From Clostridiales bacterium (lineage in GTDB: Bacteria > Bacillota > Clostridia > Saccharofermentanales > Saccharofermentanaceae), in the NCBI GenBank assembly GCA_017550385.1, contig JAFZPJ010000008.1, forward strand, positions 1-41,453: DNA of 41,453 bases. The letters are read 5' to 3'. Made by a program: the position numbers and the translations under genes. Under the pieces are notes generated by a model, which had not been told where the DNA came from, did no database searches, and saw only the letters and a list, made by a program, of their open reading frames with translations. Positions 34,794 to 41,453 of the stretch are shown piece after piece; within the stretch, counting starts at the first letter, position 1; each line of letters begins with the position of its first letter.

Positions 34794-36021
34794 TAGTTGC
34801 GATTCCCGTCATGGCGGAAAATGTCGATGAGACTACCTTACCCTTGGATGAAGATGCGTGGATAACCGTATCTCCGCCGATATAGATGCCGGAGTGATCG
34901 ATCCTTCCGTCACCGTCATAATCAAAGCATACGATATCACCTACAGCTATATCAGCTGCGGATACCTCTGTACCGAGCTGTGACTGCGAGTGTGCACTGT
35001 GAGGCAGATAGATACCGTAGAAATTAAGGAAGCAGTACTTAACGAAGCCTGAGCAGTCGAATCCGCTCGGCGAGCTTCCTGCATATACATAGGGAACTCC
35101 GATGTAGCTGCTGCAATACGAAGGGAAATCCGAAGCTCCGGCACCCGGATCCGAAGCAGGCTGCGAAGGTGCTTCCGTAACTTCAGGAACAGGAGTCGGC
35201 GTAGGAAGGCTCTCAAGACAGAGGCTGGCCTTAACATAGCTGCCGGAATCGGTCTTGTACCAGCCGTTATCCGTTTGGGCAACAACATTGATAGGCGTGC
35301 CCGTCGAAAGCGTCGTGACCTTAGTATAAGTGATGCCCGGACCCGTACGGGTATTGAGGCTGCAGCTTGCATATACCGTCATGGAACATTCTGTCTCTGT
35401 AAAAGAAGCAGCCTCCGGTGCAGGTTCATTCTGAACGGGAGCCTGAGTCTCCTGAGGCTGTTCGGGCTGAGCAGGTGTCTCTTGAACGGGCTCAGCCGCA
35501 TTCTCTTCTGCCTGTACTTCCTCATCTTCGGGAATGACGACTTCTTCGGCCTCGCCGACTGATGCATTCTCGATATAACCCTGAGTACCGTCCTCGGTCC
35601 TGATCAGTGACCAGTCAGAACCAAAAGACAATCTTACGACGATCTGACCTGCTGACAAGGTGCCGATGAGCTCAGAATCCGCTGAAGCGGCCTTGAGTAT
35701 CATGGTGTCGTCTTTAATGATCGAGTAAGACTTGCCGTCATAGGAGTAGCCGTCGGTATTGATAACGGTATCCTCATTCAGGGTAAGCGTGTAATCGTTG
35801 ATATCAACATAGTTATTCGATCCGCCGGTAAGCGACTCGTCATAAGCATATTCTTTTACGGTGAGTTCCATGGAAGGACTTTGAAGATCGACCCTGTCAG
35901 AAGCGCCGAGATCAGCGGCATTGATCGAACAAACGGCAATGAGCACGCCCATACCGAAGGAGACCCCTCTGATAAGACGTCTGTTAGATGCCAAAATTAC
36001 TTTAAGCCCATTTAAACCCAT
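34777..36021 (-). CDS. Secreted SH3-NlpC/P60 peptidoglycan hydrolase
   Basis: A 414-residue exported cell-wall hydrolase. Layout: signal peptide or anchor (about 15-36, Arg-rich n-region), a first SH3-like domain (about 98-155), a Pro/Glu/Gln-rich spacer (160-206), a bacterial SH3b domain (about 212-268, NTRTGPGITYTKV), a Pro/Thr spacer (272-294) and an NlpC/P60 domain (300-414) with catalytic Cys323 in GFDCSGFVKY, His376 in DHSGIYIG and His388. It should cut D-Glu/meso-DAP type bonds in peptide stems. The ATG at 36021 has no Shine-Dalgarno but a -10 exactly 6 nt before it. 17 bp overlap with pepV. Confidence 0.92.
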   Translation of the reverse strand: MGLNGLKVILASNRRLIRGVSFGMGVLIAVCSINAADLGASDRVDLQSPSMELTVKEYAYDESLTGGSNNYVDINDYTLTLNEDTVINTDGYSYDGKSYSIIKDDTMILKAASADSELIGTLSAGQIVVRLSFGSDWSLIRTEDGTQGYIENASVGEAEEVVIPEDEEVQAEENAAEPVQETPAQPEQPQETQAPVQNEPAPEAASFTETECSMTVYASCSLNTRTGPGITYTKVTTLSTGTPINVVAQTDNGWYKTDSGSYVKASLCLESLPTPTPVPEVTEAPSQPASDPGAGASDFPSYCSSYIGVPYVYAGSSPSGFDCSGFVKYCFLNFYGIYLPHSAHSQSQLGTEVSAADIAVGDIVCFDYDGDGRIDHSGIYIGGDTVIHASSSKGKVVSSTFSAMTGIATIRRVL

Positions 36022-36027
36022 ACCCGG

Positions 36028-36036
36028 ATTTTATCA
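36028..36036 (-). promoter_or_regulatory. Extended -10 promoter of the NlpC/P60 gene; probable leaderless start
   Basis: The minus strand reads TGATAAAAT (36036-36028), then CCGGGT (6 nt) and the ATG at 36021. No Shine-Dalgarno sequence lies between, and the expected transcription start coincides with the ATG. The -35 region is not recognisable. Confidence 0.6.
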
Positions 36037-36098
36037 AACGGGAAATGGCAAATTAAGCAAAACCGCGGAAAACAGGGCTTTTGTAACCCAAATGTAAA

Positions 36099-37874
36099 TT
36101 ACCTGTGCTTGTCTGTTCCTTCGAAACTGTTATACAGATCGATTATCTGAGGTCTGAGCTTGAGGAAGACATCAACGAGCTTAGGATCAAAATGAGTGCC
36201 TGCCTCTTCCTCGATCAGTTTGAAGCATTGGTCGTAAGGCATGGGCTTCTTGTATGCACGCTCGCTGGCAAGAGCATCAAATACGTCGGCAAGAGCCATT
36301 ATCCTTGCCTCAAGAGGTATGTTCTTACCCTTGAGTCCGTCAGGATATCCCTTGCCGTTGTATTTCTCGTGATGGTAGTGCGCAACGTTGACTGCTACTG
36401 CAACGAATTCCTTATCGTCAACTTCTTTGAGGACCTTTTCCACGATAACCGCTCCGACTTCGGCATGACCTTTCATCTTCGCATACTCTTCATCGGTAAG
36501 TCCGGCTTCTTTTCTCAGGATATAGTCATCAACTGCGATCTTACCGAGATCGTGGAGAACGGCAGCCTGCTTGACCGCATACCAGTAATTCTCGGACTTA
36601 TCGCCGTAAGCAGGCATTGTCTGCAGTGTATCGACAAACAGCGAGACGCAGGATGATGTCCTGTTGATGTGACCGCCTGTAGAGTTGTCACGTGATTCGA
36701 TCATTGACGCCATACCGAGGATAGTCGATTCCTGAAGGCTCTTCATCTTCTGGAGTGATTTGTTTACCTCATTATTGGATCTTGCTATCTCACGCCTTGC
36801 CTTATGGATGAGATTGTCATTACGCAGATGGTCCTCATAATGCTGGGTCCTGTCCTCCATCTCGACGAGGTAGCCGAGCACGTGGTGCGATGAACCAAAG
36901 TGGATATAGCTGAGCTCACAGTCGAGGTATCTCCTCTCCTCGGGGTTCCTGTCGTTAAGGCCCAGTCTCTTAAGTGAATTGCGCTCGTGGATATCAAAAG
37001 GTGCCGCCTTCTCCTTGACCCAGGAGACAATAGACTTAAGCGCATAGTTCTCAGGTTCTATGGGCTTATCGATCTTAGCATCCTTGATCTCGGGGAACAA
37101 CTTCTCGGCAGCGACATTGCTTCCTATGTAATTCATGTTACGGTCGAAGACGATATAACCGTATGGGCTCAGTTCTTCCATCTTCTCCTGAACGCTCAAT
37201 GTAACATCATAGAGCATCGATCTGGTGCTGAAATACACCAGTCCGATGGAACAGACCATATAGAAGAACGGAACCATCTCATATCTGCTTACAAAGACCT
37301 TCTCTAGGAAGTAGACAAGGAATCCGGCAAGGAAAACGCCCACATATGTAAACATGGTCTTGAAAGAAGCCTTCTTCTTGCCGATGAAAGCGAGTACCGT
37401 GAAGAATCCCGACAGGGCAAGCTCGATACCTACGACAATGAATCTCGCATAGTAGAAATTAGCCGGTGTAAACATAAAATCAGCCACACCGTCGGGATAT
37501 ATCAGAAGTCTGATGTTATCGTAGAAGAACGGATATCTTCCTGTCATTGCAATAGCAAAGAAAAGAATGACATTGACCGCCGATATGGAATACACGAACC
37601 ATTGGGGGAGCGTTGACTTGGAGAACTCCGCCAGGATGAACATTACCATCATCGGCAGGAATATTCCGCCTATATATGACAGTGCATTGGCAAGGAGTGC
37701 CTCACCGATACCCGTCGAAGAAGCAAGGAAAAAATACCCGACGTTGCTGATGAGCAGCAGCAACGAGAGCACGACCTGAAGATAATTGTTGTTACGCCTC
37801 GAGTTATTGAGCAATACGAACGTACTGCCAAAACTCAGAAGAACAACCACCCCGAGCAATATCTTATAGACCAT
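36099..37874 (-). CDS. 7TM-PAS-HD-GYP protein, probable cyclic di-GMP phosphodiesterase
   Basis: A 591-residue membrane sensor-effector. Residues 1-220 hold about seven transmembrane helices of the histidine-kinase N-terminal 7TM type; 230-345 a PAS domain (SPYGYIVFDRNMNYIGSN); 345-385 a coiled helix; 385-585 an HD-GYP domain. The HD pair is at 441-442 (AVLHDLGKI), with HINRTS, GHAEVGA, AHYHHEKYNGKGYPDGL (GYP at 509-511) and ALADVFDALAS. HD-GYP enzymes hydrolyse cyclic di-GMP or cGAMP. Start ATG 37874 without Shine-Dalgarno, with a -10 6 nt upstream. Divergent from birA; input signal unknown. Confidence 0.93.
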   Translation of the reverse strand: MVYKILLGVVVLLSFGSTFVLLNNSRRNNNYLQVVLSLLLLISNVGYFFLASSTGIGEALLANALSYIGGIFLPMMVMFILAEFSKSTLPQWFVYSISAVNVILFFAIAMTGRYPFFYDNIRLLIYPDGVADFMFTPANFYYARFIVVGIELALSGFFTVLAFIGKKKASFKTMFTYVGVFLAGFLVYFLEKVFVSRYEMVPFFYMVCSIGLVYFSTRSMLYDVTLSVQEKMEELSPYGYIVFDRNMNYIGSNVAAEKLFPEIKDAKIDKPIEPENYALKSIVSWVKEKAAPFDIHERNSLKRLGLNDRNPEERRYLDCELSYIHFGSSHHVLGYLVEMEDRTQHYEDHLRNDNLIHKARREIARSNNEVNKSLQKMKSLQESTILGMASMIESRDNSTGGHINRTSSCVSLFVDTLQTMPAYGDKSENYWYAVKQAAVLHDLGKIAVDDYILRKEAGLTDEEYAKMKGHAEVGAVIVEKVLKEVDDKEFVAVAVNVAHYHHEKYNGKGYPDGLKGKNIPLEARIMALADVFDALASERAYKKPMPYDQCFKLIEEEAGTHFDPKLVDVFLKLRPQIIDLYNSFEGTDKHR

Positions 37875-37880
37875 GGCTAT

Positions 37881-37886
37881 ATTTTA
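37881..37886 (-). promoter_or_regulatory. Candidate -10 of the HD-GYP gene; probable leaderless start
   Basis: The minus strand reads TAAAAT (37886-37881), then ATAGCC (6 nt) and the ATG at 37874. No Shine-Dalgarno. There is no extended TG here and the -35 is weak, so this is the least certain of the four leaderless candidates. Confidence 0.45.
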
Positions 37887-37892
37887 CTACAT

Positions 37893-37921
37893 TTGACGGA
37901 CAAAAACGGCTCTGTGATAAA
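37893..37921 (+). promoter_or_regulatory. Promoter of birA
   Basis: TTGACG (37893-37898, 5/6), a 17-bp spacer and GATAAA (37916-37921, 4/6) with an extended TG (TGTGATAAA). Leader of about 28 nt with AGGTG before the ATG at 37956. I see no inverted repeat that would be an obvious BirA operator. Confidence 0.6.
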
Positions 37922-37955
37922 ATATTGCAAAATATGTGACAAACAGGTGCGTTTT

Positions 37956-38954
37956 ATGACGAGAGATAAAGTCCTAGCCATGATCTTAAGGAGCGACGGT
38001 TATGTGTCCGGAGAGTCCGTCAGCCGCGAGCTCGGCATCACCAGGGCTGCCGTAAATGCCGCCGTAAAGCAGATCAAAGAGCTCGGATATGACATCGAAT
38101 CCTCCACCAGGAAGGGATACAGGCTCTTATCCTCCCCCGGCCTCATGAATCAGGGCGAGATCCTTGCAAGGCTCCCGGAAGGAAGAGCCGGAGATATCAC
38201 CGTCCTCGATACAGTCGATTCCACCAACACGATGCTTAAGGAAATGGCAAGACAAGGCGCACCTGCGGGATCAGTCGTAATCGCAGACGCACAGACAGGC
38301 GGCAAAGGAAGACGCGGAAGAAGCTTCCTGTCCCCTTCCGGCACCGGCATCTACCTGTCGTATCTCATGATCCCCAAGGGCGGCCGCGAGATAATAAGCG
38401 AAGTGACCGCCTGGACCGCAGTTGCCGTAAGAGAAGCCGTCCGTGAAGTGTGCGGAGTAGAATGCGGTATTAAATGGGTTAATGACCCTCTCATCAACAA
38501 CCACAAGATCTGCGGAATCCTCACGGAGCTCTCCGTCGTGGCCGAGAGCGGAGATATAGATAACGTAATCATCGGCATCGGCATTAACGTCAACCAGAAG
38601 AAGGAAGATTTTCCCGAAGAGCTCAGAGAGATCGCTACTTCCATATCTGCAGAGAGCTCTGGGAAGGTTTTCTCTAGAGCAGAGCTTGCCGCCTGCCTCA
38701 TCGGAAAGCTCGATGAGCTCGTATCTGCCTGGCCGGACGGCAAGCGCAGATACCTCGAGCAGTACCGTGAAGCATGCATTACCACCGGATCAAGAGTAGC
38801 GGTATTCAACCTGGCGGACGATACACCCAGAACAGGTCTCGCATTAGGCATAAACGATGATTTCTCACTTCAGGTCCGCTTTGACGACACCGGTGAAGAA
38901 GAATCCGTCAGGAGCGGAGAAGTCAGTGTCAGAGGGCTCTACGGCTACACCTGA
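37956..38954 (+). CDS. birA: Biotin-[acetyl-CoA carboxylase] ligase / biotin repressor
   Basis: A 332-residue bifunctional BirA. An N-terminal winged helix-turn-helix (1-60, SGESVSRELGITRAAVNAAV, then STRKGYRLL wing) suggests it also represses biotin genes. The ligase core has DSTNTML, GKGRRGRSFLSP (biotinyl-AMP loop), IKWVNDPLINNHKICGILTE and IIGIGINVN; a small SH3-like C-terminal domain follows (GLALGINDDFSLQVRF). It biotinylates acetyl-CoA or other carboxylases. The ATG at 37956 follows AGGTG; the upstream frame from 37893 is promoter. Its TGA abuts the comEA stop, together forming TGATCA. Confidence 0.95.
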   Translation: MTRDKVLAMILRSDGYVSGESVSRELGITRAAVNAAVKQIKELGYDIESSTRKGYRLLSSPGLMNQGEILARLPEGRAGDITVLDTVDSTNTMLKEMARQGAPAGSVVIADAQTGGKGRRGRSFLSPSGTGIYLSYLMIPKGGREIISEVTAWTAVAVREAVREVCGVECGIKWVNDPLINNHKICGILTELSVVAESGDIDNVIIGIGINVNQKKEDFPEELREIATSISAESSGKVFSRAELAACLIGKLDELVSAWPDGKRRYLEQYREACITTGSRVAVFNLADDTPRTGLALGINDDFSLQVRFDDTGEEESVRSGEVSVRGLYGYT

Positions 38955-39659
38955 TCAGACCGTGATATATGCTTTTATCTTATCGAACTTGGCGTCTCCT
39001 ATCCCGGAGACGTTCTTTATCTCTTCTATGGCGGCAAACGGCGCCGTCTCCCTGTAATCGATTATAGCCTGCGCATAGACTTCTCCGATCCCCGGAAGCG
39101 ACATAAGCTCATCCTTGCCTGCCGTATTGATGTTGACCAGAGAAGCCGCCTCAGCCTGGCTTCCGGCTCCTTCTCCCCATACATACTCATCATCTTCCCT
39201 GATTATGTCTTCCTGCACCTCGAAAACATCCTCCGACACCGATCCTTCCGCCTGCTCGCAGTCAGGAATGAATACAGATACGTTGGACTCGATCTTATAG
39301 ACCAGATTGATCTTGGTGACATCGGCATTCTCCGTTAATCCCCCGGCGCACTCCACCACATCATTAAGTATCACGCCTTCGGGGAGCTCATATACCCCCG
39401 GCAGGACGACCGCACCGCATATGTATACCTGCACCGTTGCAGGCTCTGAAGCTCCTTCAGTCCAAGATGTCTCACAGGCCGTGTCAGTCTCTTGAGCAGA
39501 CACTTCTGACGGCATGATGATGCTCTCGCCTTTTACCGTCTTGATGAAGGTACCGCCGGTGCCGTTGACCAGCAGCTTATACGCAAGGCTCAAAACCGCG
39601 ATCAGGATAAATGCCGCCGGATATATGAATGTCTTAAGTTTTTCCTTCTTGTTCTTCAT
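38955..39659 (-). CDS. comEA: ComEA-type competence DNA receptor
   Basis: A 234-residue membrane-anchored DNA-binding protein used in natural transformation. Short basic N-terminus (MKNKKEKLK), one transmembrane helix (10-30), an extracellular SLBB domain (about 75-133, VQVYICGAVVLPGVYELPEG), an acidic linker, and a C-terminal helix-hairpin-helix pair (174-234, LVNINTAGKDELMSLPGIG and VSGIGDAKFDKIKAY) that binds double-stranded DNA. The ATG at 39659 has no Shine-Dalgarno; the TTG further upstream (39701) lies inside the promoter repeats. No comEC follows. Transcribed from the repeat-type promoter shared with comM. Confidence 0.95.
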   Translation of the reverse strand: MKNKKEKLKTFIYPAAFILIAVLSLAYKLLVNGTGGTFIKTVKGESIIMPSEVSAQETDTACETSWTEGASEPATVQVYICGAVVLPGVYELPEGVILNDVVECAGGLTENADVTKINLVYKIESNVSVFIPDCEQAEGSVSEDVFEVQEDIIREDDEYVWGEGAGSQAEAASLVNINTAGKDELMSLPGIGEVYAQAIIDYRETAPFAAIEEIKNVSGIGDAKFDKIKAYITV

Positions 39660-39665
39660 GAACAA

Positions 39666-39724
39666 AGCATAGCACGCAAACAGGGGCTGAAAACCCGACA
39701 AATTCCGACAAAAACCGACAAAAA
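39666..39724 (-). promoter_or_regulatory. Candidate competence promoter of comEA (three 10-bp repeats plus TATGCT), leaderless
   Basis: Read on the minus strand: three tandem units TTTTTGTCGG, TTTTTGTCGG, AATTTGTCGG (39724-39695), GTTTTC (39694-39689), 17-bp spacer and TATGCT (39671-39666) with an extended TGC before it, then 6 nt to the ATG. The first unit shares its T-run with the rsfS terminator tail. Same architecture as comM (22011-22068). Activator identity unknown. Confidence 0.6.
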
Positions 39725-39743
39725 AGCGGCCCAGAAGGGCCGC
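39720..39743 (-). terminator. Intrinsic terminator of the purD-nadD-rsfS unit
   Basis: Minus-strand hairpin GCGGCCC-TTCT-GGGCCGC (39743-39726) followed by six T (39725-39720). It lies 26 bp downstream of the rsfS stop, between rsfS and comEA. Confidence 0.9.
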
Positions 39744-39769
39744 TCGTGATCAGAACATATTACCAGTCT

Positions 39770-40111
39770 TTACTGGGCTTCCTTGCTCTTAGTCTCCCAA
39801 AGCTTCTCGATGTTGTAGTTGGCTCTCTCCTCAGGATGGAAGATATGTACTACGACGTCCTTATAGTCTACGAGGATCCAGCGGTCTCCGGATCTTCCCT
39901 CAACATGGTCCGCCATGATGCCGTCATCTCTCTTAAGTACGAACTCGACCTCGTCTGCAAGTGCTTTGATCTGTGTGGTGGAATTACCGCTGCATATTAC
40001 GAAATAATCAGCAAGAGTCGTCTTGCCCGTTACATCTATTGTCTCGATATCGATTCCCTTCTTTGAATCGAGTATCTCTACGATCTTCTCAGCCAGTTCT
40101 TTGCTTTCCAT
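39770..40111 (-). CDS. rsfS: Ribosomal silencing factor RsfS
   Basis: A 113-residue RsfS/IojAP/YbeB protein that binds ribosomal protein uL14 and blocks 30S-50S joining when nutrients are poor. Family features are IDVTGKTTLADYFVICSGNSTTQ (split here as VTGKTTLADYFVI and CSGNSTTQIKALAD), HVEGRSGDRWILVDYKDVVVHIF and the RANYNIEKLW end. The ATG at 40111 is preceded by AAAGGAG at good spacing; a TTG eight codons upstream is less likely because the Shine-Dalgarno lies inside it. 33 nt after nadD-yqeK, ended by the hairpin at 39726-39743. rsfS beside nadD and yqeK is typical of Firmicutes. Confidence 0.96.
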   Translation of the reverse strand: MESKELAEKIVEILDSKKGIDIETIDVTGKTTLADYFVICSGNSTTQIKALADEVEFVLKRDDGIMADHVEGRSGDRWILVDYKDVVVHIFHPEERANYNIEKLWETKSKEAQ

Positions 40112-40144
40112 TAAGTTCTCCTTTGGGTTTTCCAAAATTATACA

Positions 40145-41365
40145 TTAAATCCCGAGCTCACGCATCAGATCCTGAGTCAGAGGATGTATGTCTCTTCCCT
40201 GCTTTATGAATTTATCGCGCACCGCACTTACTGTCATGCGCATAGCTTCGTCCAAGTCCTTTTCGGCGGCGATCCTTATGTCCGTAAGGTCCGTATATGT
40301 CCTGGCGGGTTCGATCTTATCTGCGACATATACGATCTTCTCGAGGACCGTCATGCCGCCCTTGCCCGTCGTGTGATAGCAGATGGCATCTAATATCTCT
40401 TTGTCTGCGATACACATGTTTGTCTTGGCAAACGTTGCACCCGCAGGCGAATGCAGGATCTTCTTCTCTGTGAAGGTGTCCCCCGCGTATTCTCCGGCAA
40501 GGCGTCTCTGTTCGTCGATATCGAGTTCCTTGGCACAGTCGTGTATCGCACCCGCGATGAGCGCCTTGTCCTTATCCGCGCCGTGCACCTCCGCGAGATG
40601 TGCAGAAAGGATTCCTACGTTAAGCGTGTGAAGGAGTCTCTTCTCTCCCAGATAGTGATACATCAGGACAGCGAAGTCGAAGAACTGTTTCTTCGCATCA
40701 TCGCTGCAGCCTTCAAGCTTAGTGTTCGCTGTATAGAGCGCATGTGTCTTGATGAACTCGCGGACAGGCTCGGGGCACAGATCGAAATCATCTTCTCTTA
40801 CGATCCCCGAAGATGAGCACTCGACGCCGTCCAGCCTGAACGACTCGATATTGCCGCCTAAGTTCTTCCTGATGAATCTTGCGCACGCTTCGATATCGGT
40901 ATCATCACCCGGCCTTGCTGCAACGAGAAGCGTGACGTAATCAAGGATCTCTCCGGGCTTGTACCACTGCTCGAAGGTCGCGAGAGTATCAGAACCCATG
41001 AGCCAGTAGAAATCATGATCCTCAGAAGCTTTCTTGGACTTCACGCCGTTATCTTCGAGGAACTTACGGATATATTTGGGATCTGTTAGTGCCTTCAATG
41101 TCAGCACTGTATAAGATACGCCTTCTATCCCGAACTCGACGTCGCTGGTGTAAACGTTCTTAAGCCCCGATGCTTCGACCGTATCCTTGACCATGTAGTA
41201 GCGGTAAGGTGCGGGAAGTATCGACGTGTATCTCTTGAAGGAATTGCATACGGAAGGAACTACGATGACACAATCTACCATGCCGCTCTTAAGAGCGCTC
41301 CTGATCATCGCGAGATGACCGTTGTGGAAAGGGTCGAAAGAGCCTCCGTATACTCCTATCCTCAT
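40145..41365 (-). CDS. nadD: NadD-YqeK fusion: nicotinate-nucleotide adenylyltransferase plus HD-domain Ap4A hydrolase
   Basis: A 406-residue two-domain protein. Residues 1-210 are NadD, which makes deamido-NAD from NaMN and ATP: GVYGGSFDPFHNGHLAM with the HxGH motif, WLMGSDTLATFEQW, LLVAARPG and the SSSGIVRE end motif. Residues 220-406 are a YqeK-type HD domain: RLLHTLNVG (His246), AGAIHDCAKEL (His275-Asp276), HSPAGATFAK, ICYHTTGKGGMTVLEKIVYVAD. YqeK hydrolyses Ap4A symmetrically (established in B. subtilis). In B. subtilis the two are separate adjacent genes; here no stop separates them. ATG 41365 is 2 nt after the purD stop. Confidence 0.95.
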   Translation of the reverse strand: MRIGVYGGSFDPFHNGHLAMIRSALKSGMVDCVIVVPSVCNSFKRYTSILPAPYRYYMVKDTVEASGLKNVYTSDVEFGIEGVSYTVLTLKALTDPKYIRKFLEDNGVKSKKASEDHDFYWLMGSDTLATFEQWYKPGEILDYVTLLVAARPGDDTDIEACARFIRKNLGGNIESFRLDGVECSSSGIVREDDFDLCPEPVREFIKTHALYTANTKLEGCSDDAKKQFFDFAVLMYHYLGEKRLLHTLNVGILSAHLAEVHGADKDKALIAGAIHDCAKELDIDEQRRLAGEYAGDTFTEKKILHSPAGATFAKTNMCIADKEILDAICYHTTGKGGMTVLEKIVYVADKIEPARTYTDLTDIRIAAEKDLDEAMRMTVSAVRDKFIKQGRDIHPLTQDLMRELGI

Positions 41366-41367
41366 CG

Positions 41368-41453
41368 TCAGGCCTTGAGTGTCCTTCCTATGTCGTGACG
41401 GAAATGCATGTCCTTGAAGGAGATCTTCGCGACGCCTTCGTAAGCGCCGTCGA
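41368..41453 (-). CDS. purD: Phosphoribosylamine-glycine ligase, C-terminal end (cut by window edge)
   Basis: Only the last 27 residues and the TGA are inside the window. They read as DGAYEGVAKISFKDMHFRHD followed by IGRTLKA, matching the usual PurD ending (AY..v..I.f....yR.DIG..a). PurD joins glycine to phosphoribosylamine, second step of purine synthesis, so a purine gene outside the main capA-pur operon heads this nadD-rsfS unit. Short overlap, so the call rests mainly on the FRHDIG motif. Confidence 0.7.
   Translation of the reverse strand, partial: DGAYEGVAKISFKDMHFRHDIGRTLKA

Noticed and set aside
37894-37910. Single TTTTTGTCCG sequence upstream of the HD-GYP gene as a competence box
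   Set aside because: Only one imperfect unit, no tandem copies, and no TATGCT at the expected distance; probably chance.
37893-37955. birA start at 37893
   Set aside because: The region contains the birA promoter hexamers; ATG 37956 has a Shine-Dalgarno sequence and begins the winged-helix domain.

Overview
The window reads as a chromosomal segment of a Gram-positive, probably anaerobic member of the Clostridia (Oscillospiraceae/Lachnospiraceae-like). This is an inference from gene content: a pyrophosphate-dependent phosphofructokinase, a very large 2-hydroxyacyl-CoA dehydratase activase-type protein, the dprA-topA-trmFO order, a purD/nadD-yqeK/rsfS cluster, a PepV-type dipeptidase, a B. subtilis-type iron-sulfur PurF and a membrane HD-GYP protein. 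Gene packing is very dense, with many 1-14 bp overlaps and several non-ATG starts. I see no phage, insertion sequence or CRISPR array. One tRNA gene, tRNA-Thr(CGT), is present.

Layout. 1-4366 (minus): 5' part of pfp, then a coupled operon of a solute-binding lipoprotein, a GNAT-like/Ogt DNA-repair fusion, a flavin reductase-like protein and a NUDIX hydrolase. 4430-5342 (plus): tRNA-Thr and a HAD hydrolase separated by a long hairpin. 5397-11011 (minus): capA-purE-purF-purN-purO-purH, a purine operon with an archaeal-type separate IMP cyclohydrolase, a stand-alone AICAR transformylase and a PurF whose glutaminase site looks dead. 11152-13314 (plus): queA-tgt, the last steps of queuosine tRNA modification. 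13311-21989 (minus): comM-dprA, then topA-trmFO-(DUF624-like membrane protein)-PP2C-(degenerate PP2C-like). 22131-23222 (plus): ychF. 23225-33375 (minus): unknown basic-tailed protein, giant activase, polA, coaE, small membrane protein, SanA-like protein, DUF308 membrane protein. 33495-34793 (plus): PepV-like dipeptidase. 34777-37874 (minus): an SH3-NlpC/P60 cell-wall hydrolase and a 7TM-PAS-HD-GYP protein. 37956-38954 (plus): birA. 38955-41453 (minus): comEA, rsfS, a NadD-YqeK fusion and the 3' end of purD.

The strongest new signals are regulatory. First, the two separately transcribed competence units (comM-dprA and comEA) carry nearly the same upstream element: three tandem 10-bp TTTTTGTCGG units, a GTTTTY hexamer, a 16-17 bp spacer and TATGCT. 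This is a candidate competence-regulon promoter that is neither a ComK box nor a SigX/ComX CIN box. Second, four genes for exported or membrane proteins (capA, the NlpC/P60 protein, the HD-GYP protein, comEA) have a -10 hexamer exactly 6 nt before the ATG and no Shine-Dalgarno sequence, so they are probably leaderless. In the enzymes, the most notable point is PurF with Ser in place of the catalytic Cys and no Asn-Gly oxyanion pair, beside the split PurH/PurO pair.

All assignments come from reading the translated sequence and recalled family knowledge; no database search was run.
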